Positions 8,139 through 17,657 of a stretch of 64,000 nucleotides of DNA are shown piece by piece. The number at the start of each line of letters is the position of its first letter. Within the stretch, counting starts at the first letter, position 1. The DNA is taken from the NCBI RefSeq assembly GCF_001563265.1, contig NZ_CP005084.1:442001-506000 (forward strand), written 5' to 3'. Source of the DNA: Sphingobium sp. TKS. Lineage in GTDB: Bacteria; Pseudomonadota; Alphaproteobacteria; Sphingomonadales; Sphingomonadaceae. The notes beneath the pieces are model-generated. The model saw nothing but the letters and a program-made list of their open reading frames with translations, was not told where the DNA came from and did no database searches. The translations under genes were made by a program, and so were the position numbers.

Positions 8139-10367
8139 TCAGAACCGGAACGTCAGGTCAGCGCCATAAGTGCGGGGCGCGCCATAGGAACCGCGAAAAC
8201 CCGTGCCGGACGCCACGACGTCATCGAAATAGCGCTCCCGGAACAGATTATTGACCCAGAAGCCGGCCGACCATCGGCCACCATCCGGCTCGTAGCCGAT
8301 ACGTGCGTTGACCAGATGATAGGCCTTCTGCCGCAGAACTTCGGTCGACGGGTTTGCAATGAAATCGAATTTATAGCTGCCCTTGTAGGAATAGGCGATG
8401 TTGACCGGCACTTTTGCGTTACCGACCGGGATCGAATAGTTGACCGACGCATAGGCAGAAAAGGCCGGCGCCCGAAGCAGGCTTTCCCCATCCGCATCAT
8501 AGGGAATATCGATCATGCCTGGCCCGGAACCGCCCGGTTGCAAGGCGCGGAACACCTTCGCGGTGGCTAGGTCATAGTTGCGATATTCCGAATGCTGCCA
8601 GGCAAAGCCGCCCGAGAAGGTCAGGTCGCGCGTGACGTTCCAGGTCAGATCGGCGTCGACACCATAAAGACGCGCATTCGCCGCATTCTGCGTGATGATG
8701 ACCGCACTGCCCTCGGTCGCGGCGCGAGACACCTGAAGATCCTTATAGTCATAATAATAGCTGGACAAGGTCAGGCGGACCTTACGGTCAAAGAGGCTGC
8801 TCTTGAGCCCCACCTCGTACATGTCGAGCACTTCCGGATTGACCGGCGCCAATCCGCCATAGGGATAATTATAACCGCCACTCTTAAAGCCGCGCGCAAA
8901 CTTTGCATAAAGCATCGAGTCAGCGAAACTATATTCAAGGGTCGCGGTAGGCGTGAACTTCGACCAGGATGCCTCATCCGAATTAGAGGGCGAGACGGTG
9001 GGAATGCCGTTATAGTTGGAGGGGGTCAAGCTGACCGCCTTCTTATCCTTCGTGTAGCGGCCACCCACGACCAGTTTCAATGCGTCGGACACCTTCCAGC
9101 CCAACTGCCCAAAACCGGCATAGGAAGTTGTCTTGACGAACTGATGCCCCTGCGAGAAGAGACGGGATCCGTTGTCGATGAAGATATCATAGCCGGTCTT
9201 GTCGTTGAAGTAGTAAAGACCGGCGATCCATTCGATCGGCCCGTCATTATCTGAACTGATCTGCAATTCCTGAGCGAAGGTCTTGGTTTTCTCCTTTACG
9301 AATGCGTCGACCAGAATTGCACTGGTGCCGTCACCATCGAAACTCAGGACATTGTTGAGATCGGCATAGGTGGTGATCGAGGACAGCCGAGCTCCCCCCA
9401 GATCGATGCCCAGATCAAACTCGCCAGCGAACTCGCGCTTCTTGATCGATCGATCGACCTGGCTCGACACTTGCTTGATGCCCACGCCCGTCGTCCCGCC
9501 CCGAACGATACCGGTATGATATTGCAGCGGACCCAGCGCGACCGTGTCATTGCCCGCCTCATCATTCTGACGCCAATAGCTGAGCGTCAGATTGGCGTCG
9601 ACCGTGCCATTGTCGAACCGCGCCTTGCCGCGAACGGCAGACATATTCTTGTCGTCCCATTCGCGCCGGCCGCGCGGATCGATGTTGGTGGCGAAACCGT
9701 CATGCTGGTCGGTCATGCCCGCGATGCGGATGCCGAAGCTGTCGGAAATCGGCATATTGCCCATCGCCTGCACCGTCAGATGGTTGTAATTGCCATATCC
9801 GGCCTTGAACATGCCTTCAGCCTGGTCGCTCACCTCATTGGTGATCACCCGGATGGCGCCCGCCGATGCATTGCGACCGAACAAAACGCCCTGCGGCCCC
9901 TTGAGAACCTCGACGCGCTGCACGTCGAACAGGTCGAGCGAAATCGCGGTCTGCCGCGAAATATAGCGCCCGTCGACATAGGTTGCGACGCTCGGATCGA
10001 AGCCGTTCTGCAACAGGCGGCTGCCGACGCCGCGGATGAAGGGCTGGACGTTCGGACCCGTATTGTTGATGATCAGCGAGGGGGTCGCGACCTGAATGGC
10101 CTGAACGTTCGCGATGCCCGCCTTGGCCAGAGTATCCCCGCTGAAGGCGGAAATCGCGACCGGCACGCTCATCATGCTTTCGCTGCGACGCTGCGCAGTC
10201 ACGACGATGTCCCCGACATTCGGTTCGGCCGCCTGCGGCGCATCCGCCTGTGTCCCTGCCGCCTGGGCCATCGCCGCTACCGGCAATGCAGCCATGACGA
10301 TCGGAACAAGCGCCACCCCGGCGCGTGCCATCATCAACCTGCTGCCCATATTCCTGCGTCCTGTCAT
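8139..10367 (-). CDS. TonB-dependent receptor between two sulfatases
   Basis: 742 residues from ATG 10367, preceded by GGGAGGAG. Signal peptide (LVPIVMAALPVAAMAQA), TonB box and plug start (GDIVVTAQRRSESMMSVPVA), plug signature VEVLKGPQGVLFGRNASAG and a beta-barrel ending with TFRF, the C-terminal Phe being the outer-membrane assembly signal. It should import a ligand too large or too scarce for porins. Its place between two sulfatase genes suggests the ligand or its parent is a sulfate ester, by analogy with sulfatase/receptor loci; this is inference. Confidence 0.93.
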   Translation of the reverse strand: MTGRRNMGSRLMMARAGVALVPIVMAALPVAAMAQAAGTQADAPQAAEPNVGDIVVTAQRRSESMMSVPVAISAFSGDTLAKAGIANVQAIQVATPSLIINNTGPNVQPFIRGVGSRLLQNGFDPSVATYVDGRYISRQTAISLDLFDVQRVEVLKGPQGVLFGRNASAGAIRVITNEVSDQAEGMFKAGYGNYNHLTVQAMGNMPISDSFGIRIAGMTDQHDGFATNIDPRGRREWDDKNMSAVRGKARFDNGTVDANLTLSYWRQNDEAGNDTVALGPLQYHTGIVRGGTTGVGIKQVSSQVDRSIKKREFAGEFDLGIDLGGARLSSITTYADLNNVLSFDGDGTSAILVDAFVKEKTKTFAQELQISSDNDGPIEWIAGLYYFNDKTGYDIFIDNGSRLFSQGHQFVKTTSYAGFGQLGWKVSDALKLVVGGRYTKDKKAVSLTPSNYNGIPTVSPSNSDEASWSKFTPTATLEYSFADSMLYAKFARGFKSGGYNYPYGGLAPVNPEVLDMYEVGLKSSLFDRKVRLTLSSYYYDYKDLQVSRAATEGSAVIITQNAANARLYGVDADLTWNVTRDLTFSGGFAWQHSEYRNYDLATAKVFRALQPGGSGPGMIDIPYDADGESLLRAPAFSAYASVNYSIPVGNAKVPVNIAYSYKGSYKFDFIANPSTEVLRQKAYHLVNARIGYEPDGGRWSAGFWVNNLFRERYFDDVVASGTGFRGSYGAPRTYGADLTFRF

Positions 10368-10457
10368 TGTCCTCTCCTCCCTCTTGGCCGCATATCGCGG
10401 CTTTTCGTCACAAGACGTCCGACGTGCCAAAACGCGCTGACGTCTGTGTTGCTTTGC

Positions 10458-12839
10458 CTAATTCTCCATGTCGAAGGTGACGCTCTTGAGCTCACCGCCG
10501 AATTTGCTGTTCGCGATCGTATAATCCTTGTTCACCGGCGAGAGGCTGTCCTGCCCGACATCGAACCCCTCATAGAGCGAGATGCGGGCGAACAGCGTCG
10601 CGTCGATCCGGCCGGAACCCACCTGCTGCCCGTCGGCATAGAGCGTCATCGTGCCGCCCGAACCACCCTTGGGCTGATCGGTCTTGAAAACGGCCTTGAG
10701 TTGATGATCGCCCGGCGCCAGCGCCTGACCGCCGCGCACCTGATATTGCCGCTGGCCGATGGCATTATAGTGAAAGACGGGCACGCCCTTGTCGAGATAG
10801 AGGGCATAACCACCGAATTTGCCGCCCTGCGTCACGATCACGCCGTTAGTATCGGCATTCTGCAAAGCCATGTCGGCGGTGATGGTGTAGCTGTGCCCGA
10901 TCGTTTCCGGTGCGGCGCGCGGCGGCACACGGGTCAGGCCGGGCTTGTAGGTGAAGCTGGTCCGAGTTCCCCGCAGGCTGGGAACACCGGCCGCACCTTC
11001 GGTCGCGCTATGGATCGGCAGGATCTTGTTGCGTGCCGCTTCGGCCCAGAAAATCTGCTGCATCTCGCGCAGCTTCTTGGGGTTGGATTTGGCCAGATCC
11101 TTCGACTGGGAATAGTCCTCCGCAACATGGTAAAGTTCCCAGTTGCGATCATTGGGATCGGTGGTGCCGACCGTCTTGAAAAATTCCCAGGGCGCGTTGG
11201 TAGGCGTCGTGCCCGCCCACCAGCCGTCATGATAGATGCCCAGATTCTGCATGATCTCGAATACCTGGGTGTGGCGCTGCGACGGCGCGGCGGGCGCGGT
11301 ATAGGTGTAAGCCATGGAAATGCCGTCGATCGGCATCTGCTGCACACCATTCAGAACCGCAGGAGCCTGTACGCCCGCCGCGTCGAGAATGGTCGGTACA
11401 ATGTCGGTCACATAATGGAACTGCGACCGTAATGTGCCGACATCCTTGATCCTTGCCGGCCATGAGATGATCATTCCATCACGCAGCCCGCCAAAGTGAG
11501 AAGCGGTCTGCTTATAATATTGGAACGGGGTGTTCATCGCCCAACCCCAGCCGGTCGGATAATTATTATAGGCTTCCGGCCCGCCAATCTTGTCGATATT
11601 CTGAACCAAGTCTTCGAAAGGCTCGGCATATTGGTTGATGAAGGCCTGTTCGTAGAGCGAACCCTGCTTGGCGCCTTCGCCGCTGGCGCCATTATCGCCC
11701 TGCACAAAGACGATCATCGTGTTGTCGAGCTGCCCTTCGGCCTTCAGATGATCGATCACCCGGCCAATCTGCGCGTCGGCATAGGCCAACTCGGCGGCAT
11801 AGGCCTCCATCAGGCGTGAAAACACCTTCTTCCTCTCCGGCGGCAGCGACGACCAGGCCGGAATGAAGGCAGGTCGCGGCGTCAGCTTCGCGTCGGCGGG
11901 AATGACGCCCAGCTTCTTCTGGCGCGCGAAGCTCTGTTCGCGCATCAAGTCCCACCCCTGATCGAACTGCCCGCGGAACTTGGCGAGCCATTCGGCCGGC
12001 GCCTGATGCGGGGCATGGGTACTGCCGGTGGCGTAATAGATAAAGAACGGGCGGTCGGGCGCCAGTTGCTTCTGCTGATCGATCCAGGCGATCGCATGGT
12101 CGGCCAAATCCCGATCCAATATATAGGCCGGATCATTGTGCGGCGGCTCGACCGGCGTCGTGCCGTTCATCAGCGATGGCGCGAACTGGTCCGTGTCGGC
12201 ACCAATGAAGCCGTAATAATATTCGAAACCCTGCTGTGTCGGCCAGCGGTCGAACGGCCCGGCCTGGCTTTCTTCCCATTCGGGGACGAGGTGCCACTTG
12301 CCGATTGCTGCGGTCATATAACCGTTCTGTTTCAGCATCTCGGCGACGGTGCCCGCCGATTTGGGCATGACGCTGGTATAGCCTTCATAGCCTGTCGGCG
12401 CGTTGGTGACGGTCCCCATGCCGACCGCATGTTCGTTGCGCCCCGTCAGCAGCGCGGCGCGGCTCGCCGAACAGATCGCCGCATTATTATATTGCGTATA
12501 GCGCAGCCCGCGCTGCCCCAAGGCATCGAAGGTCGGCGTGGGGACCGGACCGCCATAGGCGCTCGAAGCACCATAACCCACATCGTCGGTCAGGATCAGG
12601 ATAACATTGGGCGCGCCCTTGGGCGCCTGGGGCTGCCTCGGCCAACTCGGCTTCGTGCCCGCAGCGACCCGCCCCGCGAATTGCGACGAGGGCATTTGCG
12701 GCTGTGGCATCACGGTCTGGGCAAGGAGCGATGCAGGCAGAAGAGCAACAGCGGCGCCCGAAGCGGCCAACGCCACCCGGCGTCGCCACATCCTGCGCGA
12801 CGCGATGTTCGCGCCGGTCACTCGATCGGATTGCCACAT
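10458..12839 (-). CDS. Secreted arylsulfatase-type sulfatase (FGly, CSASR)
   Basis: 793 residues from ATG 12839; a TTG two codons earlier could also serve, but GGGAGAG is better placed for the ATG. Signal sequence with twin-Arg-like stretch MWRRRVALAASGAAVALL, then NVILILTDDVGYG (D85, D86) and C123-S-A-S-R-AALLTGR. It is a clear paralogue of the downstream sulfatase, with collinear motifs throughout (for example GVRNDLVISWPARIKDVG against GLRDGMIISWPARIKDVG). First gene of the sulfatase-receptor-sulfatase operon; a CTAAT-N4-ATTAG box lies 217 bases upstream. Two paralogues with a receptor between them suggest two positions or two ester types on one substrate. Confidence 0.92.
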   Translation of the reverse strand: MWQSDRVTGANIASRRMWRRRVALAASGAAVALLPASLLAQTVMPQPQMPSSQFAGRVAAGTKPSWPRQPQAPKGAPNVILILTDDVGYGASSAYGGPVPTPTFDALGQRGLRYTQYNNAAICSASRAALLTGRNEHAVGMGTVTNAPTGYEGYTSVMPKSAGTVAEMLKQNGYMTAAIGKWHLVPEWEESQAGPFDRWPTQQGFEYYYGFIGADTDQFAPSLMNGTTPVEPPHNDPAYILDRDLADHAIAWIDQQKQLAPDRPFFIYYATGSTHAPHQAPAEWLAKFRGQFDQGWDLMREQSFARQKKLGVIPADAKLTPRPAFIPAWSSLPPERKKVFSRLMEAYAAELAYADAQIGRVIDHLKAEGQLDNTMIVFVQGDNGASGEGAKQGSLYEQAFINQYAEPFEDLVQNIDKIGGPEAYNNYPTGWGWAMNTPFQYYKQTASHFGGLRDGMIISWPARIKDVGTLRSQFHYVTDIVPTILDAAGVQAPAVLNGVQQMPIDGISMAYTYTAPAAPSQRHTQVFEIMQNLGIYHDGWWAGTTPTNAPWEFFKTVGTTDPNDRNWELYHVAEDYSQSKDLAKSNPKKLREMQQIFWAEAARNKILPIHSATEGAAGVPSLRGTRTSFTYKPGLTRVPPRAAPETIGHSYTITADMALQNADTNGVIVTQGGKFGGYALYLDKGVPVFHYNAIGQRQYQVRGGQALAPGDHQLKAVFKTDQPKGGSGGTMTLYADGQQVGSGRIDATLFARISLYEGFDVGQDSLSPVNKDYTIANSKFGGELKSVTFDMEN

Positions 12840-13055
12840 GGTCAACGTCTCTCCCTCATCTCATTTTCAATGTCCGGAAGCGGCGGCAAATTATCGATGC
12901 CCCCGGATCGGGGATGGGATTGAAGGCAGGCATATGAAGCGCGCATTCAGACCCTCTCCTGCTGCATGACCGGCCCTGCAGGCCGCCTTTCTTATGCAAA
13001 CGGACAGCGGCACGGCGAACAACAGCAACCGTCAGCCAGTCTCGCTGGAGACATA

Positions 13056-13070
13056 CCTAATCTCTATTAG
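13056..13070. promoter_or_regulatory. Operator-like palindrome, box 1
   Basis: CTAAT-CTCT-ATTAG, perfect 5+4+5 palindrome in the gap upstream of the sulfatase operon (minus). It is one of eight such boxes between 13 and 32.5 kb. The remaining 350-base gap around it holds no gene. Confidence 0.65.
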
Positions 13071-13195
13071 ATTTTAATGCAAGTGTTACATAATTTTTTC
13101 CGTTATGCGCGGCGGATTTTCTGGCCCCGGCCATCCGTTCAACGCAGTGCAGGAGCCTTTCCCAGCACCGCCATGTCACGCGGAAAATCCCGTCA

Positions 13196-13846
13196 TCACC
13201 CCCGAAAGGGCAGTTCAAGCGCCACGCTGATCTGGTCGAGAGTATCGGCAAGGGCCGCTTCCAGTTGCCCCTTCCCTCCACCCGGAATCGCGAAGGATTT
13301 ATGGTTGACGAGGACTGTGAGGAAACACATCACACCTGTCACGAGACGGCGTACGATGACTTCTTCGGGGAGAAAGGCCAACCGCTCGCGAATCAGCTTC
13401 TGAACGTGGAAGAGGTGCAATGGCACAGGCGGCTCTGGCGGATCGGTGAGTGGCCCCAACGGTGGCCGATAGCGGAAAAGATATTGCGTCAGAAATTCCG
13501 CGTAGTTGTACCGGCCATCCGCATCGGTCAGTTCGAGATGAGGAAGGCAGATGACCTCCATCAAGGTCCGGATATCGCCCAAAAGGCCGTTTTTCTCCGC
13601 CCGCTCCAGCATTTTCCCGCGCTGCTCCTCCATTTGAAGCATGCGGTGGGTGAACAGGCTTTCGAGCAACTCGTCCTTGCCGCCGAAATGATATTGGACG
13701 CTCGACATATTCGACAGGCCGGCCGCCGTGGAGATTTCCCGAAGCGAAGTGCCCTCGATCCCCTGGCGCGCGAAAAGCCGCTCCGCCGCGCCCAGAATAC
13801 GCTCTTTCGTCCTGTCACTTTTCGCCACGCGCACCGGCACCCTCAC
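13196..13846 (-). CDS. TetR family transcriptional regulator 1
   Basis: 216 residues from GTG 13846; several in-frame GTG codons follow, so the start is uncertain. The N-terminal HTH is clear (RILGAAERLFARQGIEGTSL, then REISTAAGLSNMSSVQYHFG). The ligand domain shares a layout with TetR 2 at 18.5-19.1 kb (YNYAEFLTQYL against HSYASFLSQYL; VPLHLFHVQKLIRERLAFLP against LTRALHLLRDRVDYLP), so the two are paralogues. It is transcribed away from the PQQ dehydrogenase, with box 2 between them, and sits 350 bases upstream of the sulfatase operon. It is a prime candidate for the regulator that reads the CTAAT boxes. Confidence 0.9.
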   Translation of the reverse strand: MRVPVRVAKSDRTKERILGAAERLFARQGIEGTSLREISTAAGLSNMSSVQYHFGGKDELLESLFTHRMLQMEEQRGKMLERAEKNGLLGDIRTLMEVICLPHLELTDADGRYNYAEFLTQYLFRYRPPLGPLTDPPEPPVPLHLFHVQKLIRERLAFLPEEVIVRRLVTGVMCFLTVLVNHKSFAIPGGGKGQLEAALADTLDQISVALELPFRG

Positions 13847-13973
13847 TTCGAAAGGCGAACTGACCTCCGCTTACCATCCATCCGCCAGCCCTTCCCGCCT
13901 TGCAAGCCGGAATGAGCCGCTCAGCCGGATTGACGCAGAAGCAGTGTTGACAATCTGTCCGGCAAAAATCAAT

Positions 13974-13987
13974 CTAATTTACGTTAG
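13974..13987. promoter_or_regulatory. Operator-like palindrome, box 2
   Basis: CTAAT-TTAC-GTTAG followed by GC, in the divergent gap between TetR 1 and the PQQ dehydrogenase. A TTGACA (13947-13952) lies upstream on the plus strand; TCTAAT overlapping the box could be the -10, though the spacing of 20 is long. Confidence 0.65.
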
Positions 13988-14043
13988 GCAAATCGACGGC
14001 CGATCCCGCCTTCTCAAGAAGAATTAGACTGGAGAGCAGCAAG

Positions 14044-16416
14044 GTGAAAGTGAATGAGCTCAGGCGGGAGAGGCGGCCCAGCGTGCGTCATGAAGGCGCG
14101 GCACTCCGCATTGGCAGTTTGCTCGGCACGATCCTGCTTGCCTTGTTCGGTTTCGCCATGCTGGCGGGTGGGATCATGCTCATCGGCGTCGGCGGATCAG
14201 CCTATTATGCGGCAGCGGGCATATTCATGGTGGCCGCAGCGTGGCTGCGCCTGCGGAACAGCCGGTGGGGCAAGCCCGTCTACGCGGCCTTTCTGCTGCT
14301 GACGCTTCTGTGGACATATTGGGAAACAGGCGGAACGGGATGGGGACTGCTGCCCAGGTTGCCGTTGCCGCTGCTGTTCGGTCTCCTCTTCCTCCCTCGG
14401 CACATAAACGACAGGCTGTCGCGGCGGCCCGCATTGACCGGCGCCGTGGCGACGGGCGTGCTCGCGGCGGGCGTCCTGACAATCATGCTCTGGCCCGAGA
14501 CAAGCGCGCCATCGCAGGCAGAGCCTGTGGGCGGTCGGGTCACAGACGCCTCCTGGCAATATTTCGGCGGCGATCTTTCCGGCACCCGCTTCAGCACGGC
14601 CGACCAGATCACGCCCGCCAATGTCAGCGGCCTCAAGGTCGCCTGGACCTACAGCACCGGCGCGATCAACGAAGTCGGCAAGGGCGGCATGCAGGCGACA
14701 CCGATCAAGGTCGGTGAAGCACTCTACATCTGCACCGGCTTCAACGACATTGTGGCGCTCGACGCCGAGACGGGGCGGCAAATCTGGCGCCATGCTTCCG
14801 GAACGGACCTCACAGGGGTCAAGAGCGCGGGCTGCCGAGGCGTTGCCTATTATAAAACCCCCGGCGGCGTGGGCGAATGCGCCGAACGGATCATCACCAA
14901 CACCGTCGATGCCCGGCTGCTGGCGGTCGACCGCTTCACCGGGCAGTCATGCCAAGACTTTGGACGGAATGGCGAAATCTCCCTGCTGACGGGCATGGCC
15001 GTGGACATAAAAGGCTATTATTATCCGACCTCCGCTCCCACCATTGCACGCGGCAAGATCATCCTTGGCGGCTGGGTGACGGACAATCAATATTGGGGCG
15101 AACCATCGGGCGCGATCCGCGCCTTTGACGCGCGGACCGGCGCATTCCAGTGGGCGTTCGACATCGGCCGGCCCCATGACCATGGCCAGCCGACGGGCGG
15201 CAAGACCTATACGCGCTCGACACCCAATAGCTGGGGACCGATGAGCGCCGACGAGGCGCTGGGGCTGGTCTACGCCCCGCTCGGCAATCCGACGCCTGAC
15301 TATTATGGCGCGCGGCGCCGCCCCTTTGATGAGCAATATGGCACGTCAGTGGTGGCGATCGATCTCGAAACCGGCGCTTCGCGCTGGGTGTTCCAGACCG
15401 TCCACCATGATCTGTGGGACTATGACGTCCCCGCGCAGCCCACGCTGATCGATATCGACATCGGCGGCAAACCCCGCAAGGCGCTGCTTGCGCCGACCAA
15501 GCGGGGCGCGATCTTCCTCCTCGACCGCGAAACCGGCAAGCCGATCGCGCCTGTGACCGAACGGCCAGTGCCTCAGACCGGCACCGTGCTGGGCGAACGC
15601 TTGTCGCCGACCCAGCCCTTCTCCAGCCTGGCCTCACTGATCGGCGAACCGCTGAGCGAGGCGCGCATGTGGGGCCTGACCCCGTTTGACCAGCTATGGT
15701 GCCGGATCAAATTCAGGGAGGCGCGTTATGAGGGGATTTTCACCCCTCCGGGCCTTACGCCATCCATCACCTATCCCGGCTATCTGGGCGGCACCAACTG
15801 GGGTGGCCTGACCGTGGACAAGCGCACGGGCCGGCTGATCGTCAACATGAGCCATGTGCCAAATTACACCCGTCTGATCCCACGCAGGCAGGCTGACGCG
15901 ATGGGCGTGGAACCGGTCCACCCCGGCGGCAAGGGGAATTTCGCCGTCATGGCGCAGATGGGCACCCCCTATGCGGCCGCCAGCAAGCCTTTCCTTTCGC
16001 CCTTGGGCGTGCCGTGCAACCAGCCGCCCTTCGGCCGGATCGCTTCCATCGACATCCGCACGGGCAAGATGCTGTGGGCCGAGACGCTGGGCACGACGCG
16101 CGACGCGGGGCCGTTTGGCGTCGCCTCCCACCTGCCGCTGCGGACGGGCATGCCCAATACGGGCGGACCGATCTCGACCGCCGGAGGGCTGACCTTCATC
16201 GGCGCGACGCAGGACCGAGCGATCCGCGCCTTCCAGAGCCGGACAGGGCGCCTGCTGTGGACCGCGCGCCTGCCCGCTGGCGGACAGGCGACGCCGATGA
16301 CCTACCTATCCGCGCGCAGCGGGCGGCAGTTCGTCGTCATCTCGGCCGGAGGAAACAAGCTGCTGGGCAGCAAATTGGGCGATCAGATCGTCGCCTTTGC
16401 CCTCCCCAGCAAATAG
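14044..16416 (+). CDS. Membrane-bound PQQ-dependent dehydrogenase (glucose dehydrogenase type)
   Basis: 790 residues from GTG 14044, with GGAGAG 6 bases upstream. The N-terminal 160 residues form about five membrane helices, as in membrane glucose dehydrogenase. The remainder is a periplasmic eight-bladed propeller with recurring W-motif blades (WQYFGGDLSGTRFS, LVAPLGNPTPDYYG-like blade, GGPISTAGGLTFIGATQDRA). It would oxidise an alcohol or sugar in the periplasm and pass electrons to ubiquinone; PQQ is not made by genes in this window. Its promoter gap holds box 2, which places it in the same regulon as the sulfatase and oxygenase operons, so an alcohol freed by desulfation is a plausible substrate (inference). 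Confidence 0.9.
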   Translation: MKVNELRRERRPSVRHEGAALRIGSLLGTILLALFGFAMLAGGIMLIGVGGSAYYAAAGIFMVAAAWLRLRNSRWGKPVYAAFLLLTLLWTYWETGGTGWGLLPRLPLPLLFGLLFLPRHINDRLSRRPALTGAVATGVLAAGVLTIMLWPETSAPSQAEPVGGRVTDASWQYFGGDLSGTRFSTADQITPANVSGLKVAWTYSTGAINEVGKGGMQATPIKVGEALYICTGFNDIVALDAETGRQIWRHASGTDLTGVKSAGCRGVAYYKTPGGVGECAERIITNTVDARLLAVDRFTGQSCQDFGRNGEISLLTGMAVDIKGYYYPTSAPTIARGKIILGGWVTDNQYWGEPSGAIRAFDARTGAFQWAFDIGRPHDHGQPTGGKTYTRSTPNSWGPMSADEALGLVYAPLGNPTPDYYGARRRPFDEQYGTSVVAIDLETGASRWVFQTVHHDLWDYDVPAQPTLIDIDIGGKPRKALLAPTKRGAIFLLDRETGKPIAPVTERPVPQTGTVLGERLSPTQPFSSLASLIGEPLSEARMWGLTPFDQLWCRIKFREARYEGIFTPPGLTPSITYPGYLGGTNWGGLTVDKRTGRLIVNMSHVPNYTRLIPRRQADAMGVEPVHPGGKGNFAVMAQMGTPYAAASKPFLSPLGVPCNQPPFGRIASIDIRTGKMLWAETLGTTRDAGPFGVASHLPLRTGMPNTGGPISTAGGLTFIGATQDRAIRAFQSRTGRLLWTARLPAGGQATPMTYLSARSGRQFVVISAGGNKLLGSKLGDQIVAFALPSK

Positions 16417-16425
16417 GATGGCAGC

Positions 16426-16454
16426 CTGCCCGCCGCCGGCGAGGCGGCGGGCAG
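16426..16454. terminator. Strong hairpin between convergent genes
   Basis: Perfect 12-base stem CTGCCCGCCGCC / GGCGGCGGGCAG with loop GGCGA, in the 45-base gap between the stop of the PQQ dehydrogenase and the stop of the thiolase. The flanks have only short T or A runs, but the position and strength fit a bidirectional terminator. Confidence 0.75.
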
Positions 16455-16461
16455 AAGGCTT

Positions 16462-17646
16462 TCAATCGATCACCCGCTCGATGACCATGGCGATCCCCTG
16501 CCCGCCGCCGATGCACATGGTGACAAGGCCATAGCGCCCCGCAATCCGCTCCAGCTCATAGAGAGCCTTGACCGTCAAAATCGCGCCCGTCGCACCGACC
16601 GGATGGCCGAGCGAAATGCCGGACCCGTTGGGATTGACCTTCTCGGGATCGAAGCCGAGCAGATGGGCGACGGCACAGGCCTGCGCCGCAAAGGCTTCGT
16701 TCGATTCGATGACATCGACCTGATCGAGCGTCACGCCAGCCCGCTCCAGCGCGATCGGCACGGCCTTGACCGGCCCGATGCCCATGCGATCGGGCTGGAC
16801 CCCGGCATGGCCCCATCCCAATATTCTGGCTCTGGGCTTCAACCCCTTTTCCCTGACCGCCGCCTGCGAGGCGAGGACCAGCGCCGCCGCGCCGTCATTG
16901 ATGCCGGACGCATTGCCCGCCGTGACCGTGCCACCCTTCTGGAACACGGCCTTGAGCTTGCCCATATCCTCCACATTCGCGCCACCGCGGACATGCTCGT
17001 CCGTGTCGAACAGCTGCACGCCCTTGCGGTTCCTGATCTCGACGGGCAGTATCTGCTCCCTGAAGCGTCCTTCCGCCTGCGCAGTCGCCGCGCGCTGGTG
17101 GCTGAGCACCGCCAGTTCGTCCTGCATGTCCCGTGTGATATGATGGTCGGCGGCCACATTCTCCGCCGTCACGCCCATATGCATGCCTTCGAACGGGTCG
17201 GACAGCACAGCCGTCAACGCGTCAACCATAGCGACATCGCCCATTTTCTGTCCGAAGCGCGCCGCAGCCATATGATAGGGCGAGCGCGTCATCGATTCGG
17301 CGCCCCCGGCCACGGCAATGCCGCATTCCCCCAGCGCGATCATCTGCGCGGCGGAAATAATGGCCTGGACACCCGATCCGCACAGCCGGTTGAGCGTCAG
17401 CGCGGGCGCTTCGACAGGCACGCCTGCCCCAACCGCTGCGACGCGGGCGAGATAGGCATCCTTGGGTTCGCTGGGAATGACATTGCCCATGACGACATGC
17501 TGCACGGCATCCGGCACCAGCCCCGCGCGCCGGACGGCCTCCGCGATGACCAGCGTGCCAAGACGAGCGGGCGGAATATCCTTCAGGCTGCCGCCGAAAT
17601 CGCCGATGGCGGTGCGAACGCCCGACAATATGTAGATCGGTTCCAT
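16462..17646 (-). CDS. Acetyl-CoA C-acyltransferase (thiolase) 1
   Basis: 394 residues from ATG 17646, preceded by GAGGAGAG; an upstream ATG in the same frame is less well placed. Thiolase fold with the acyl-accepting Cys89 in NRLCGSGVQAI, the His motif GISLGHPVGATG and the second Cys in TMCIGGGQG. It cleaves 3-ketoacyl-CoA with CoA, the last step of a beta-oxidation round. It is third in the operon TetR 2 - SDR - thiolase, 11 bases after the SDR. A close paralogue lies at 39.3 kb in a different operon, which suggests separate rounds or substrates. Confidence 0.95.
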   Translation of the reverse strand: MEPIYILSGVRTAIGDFGGSLKDIPPARLGTLVIAEAVRRAGLVPDAVQHVVMGNVIPSEPKDAYLARVAAVGAGVPVEAPALTLNRLCGSGVQAIISAAQMIALGECGIAVAGGAESMTRSPYHMAAARFGQKMGDVAMVDALTAVLSDPFEGMHMGVTAENVAADHHITRDMQDELAVLSHQRAATAQAEGRFREQILPVEIRNRKGVQLFDTDEHVRGGANVEDMGKLKAVFQKGGTVTAGNASGINDGAAALVLASQAAVREKGLKPRARILGWGHAGVQPDRMGIGPVKAVPIALERAGVTLDQVDVIESNEAFAAQACAVAHLLGFDPEKVNPNGSGISLGHPVGATGAILTVKALYELERIAGRYGLVTMCIGGGQGIAMVIERVID

Positions 17647-17657
17647 AATCTCTCCTC

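Noticed and set aside
9471..11432. A plus-strand open frame of 653 codons
   Set aside because: It is antisense to the TonB receptor and sulfatase 2 and shows shadow-frame composition.
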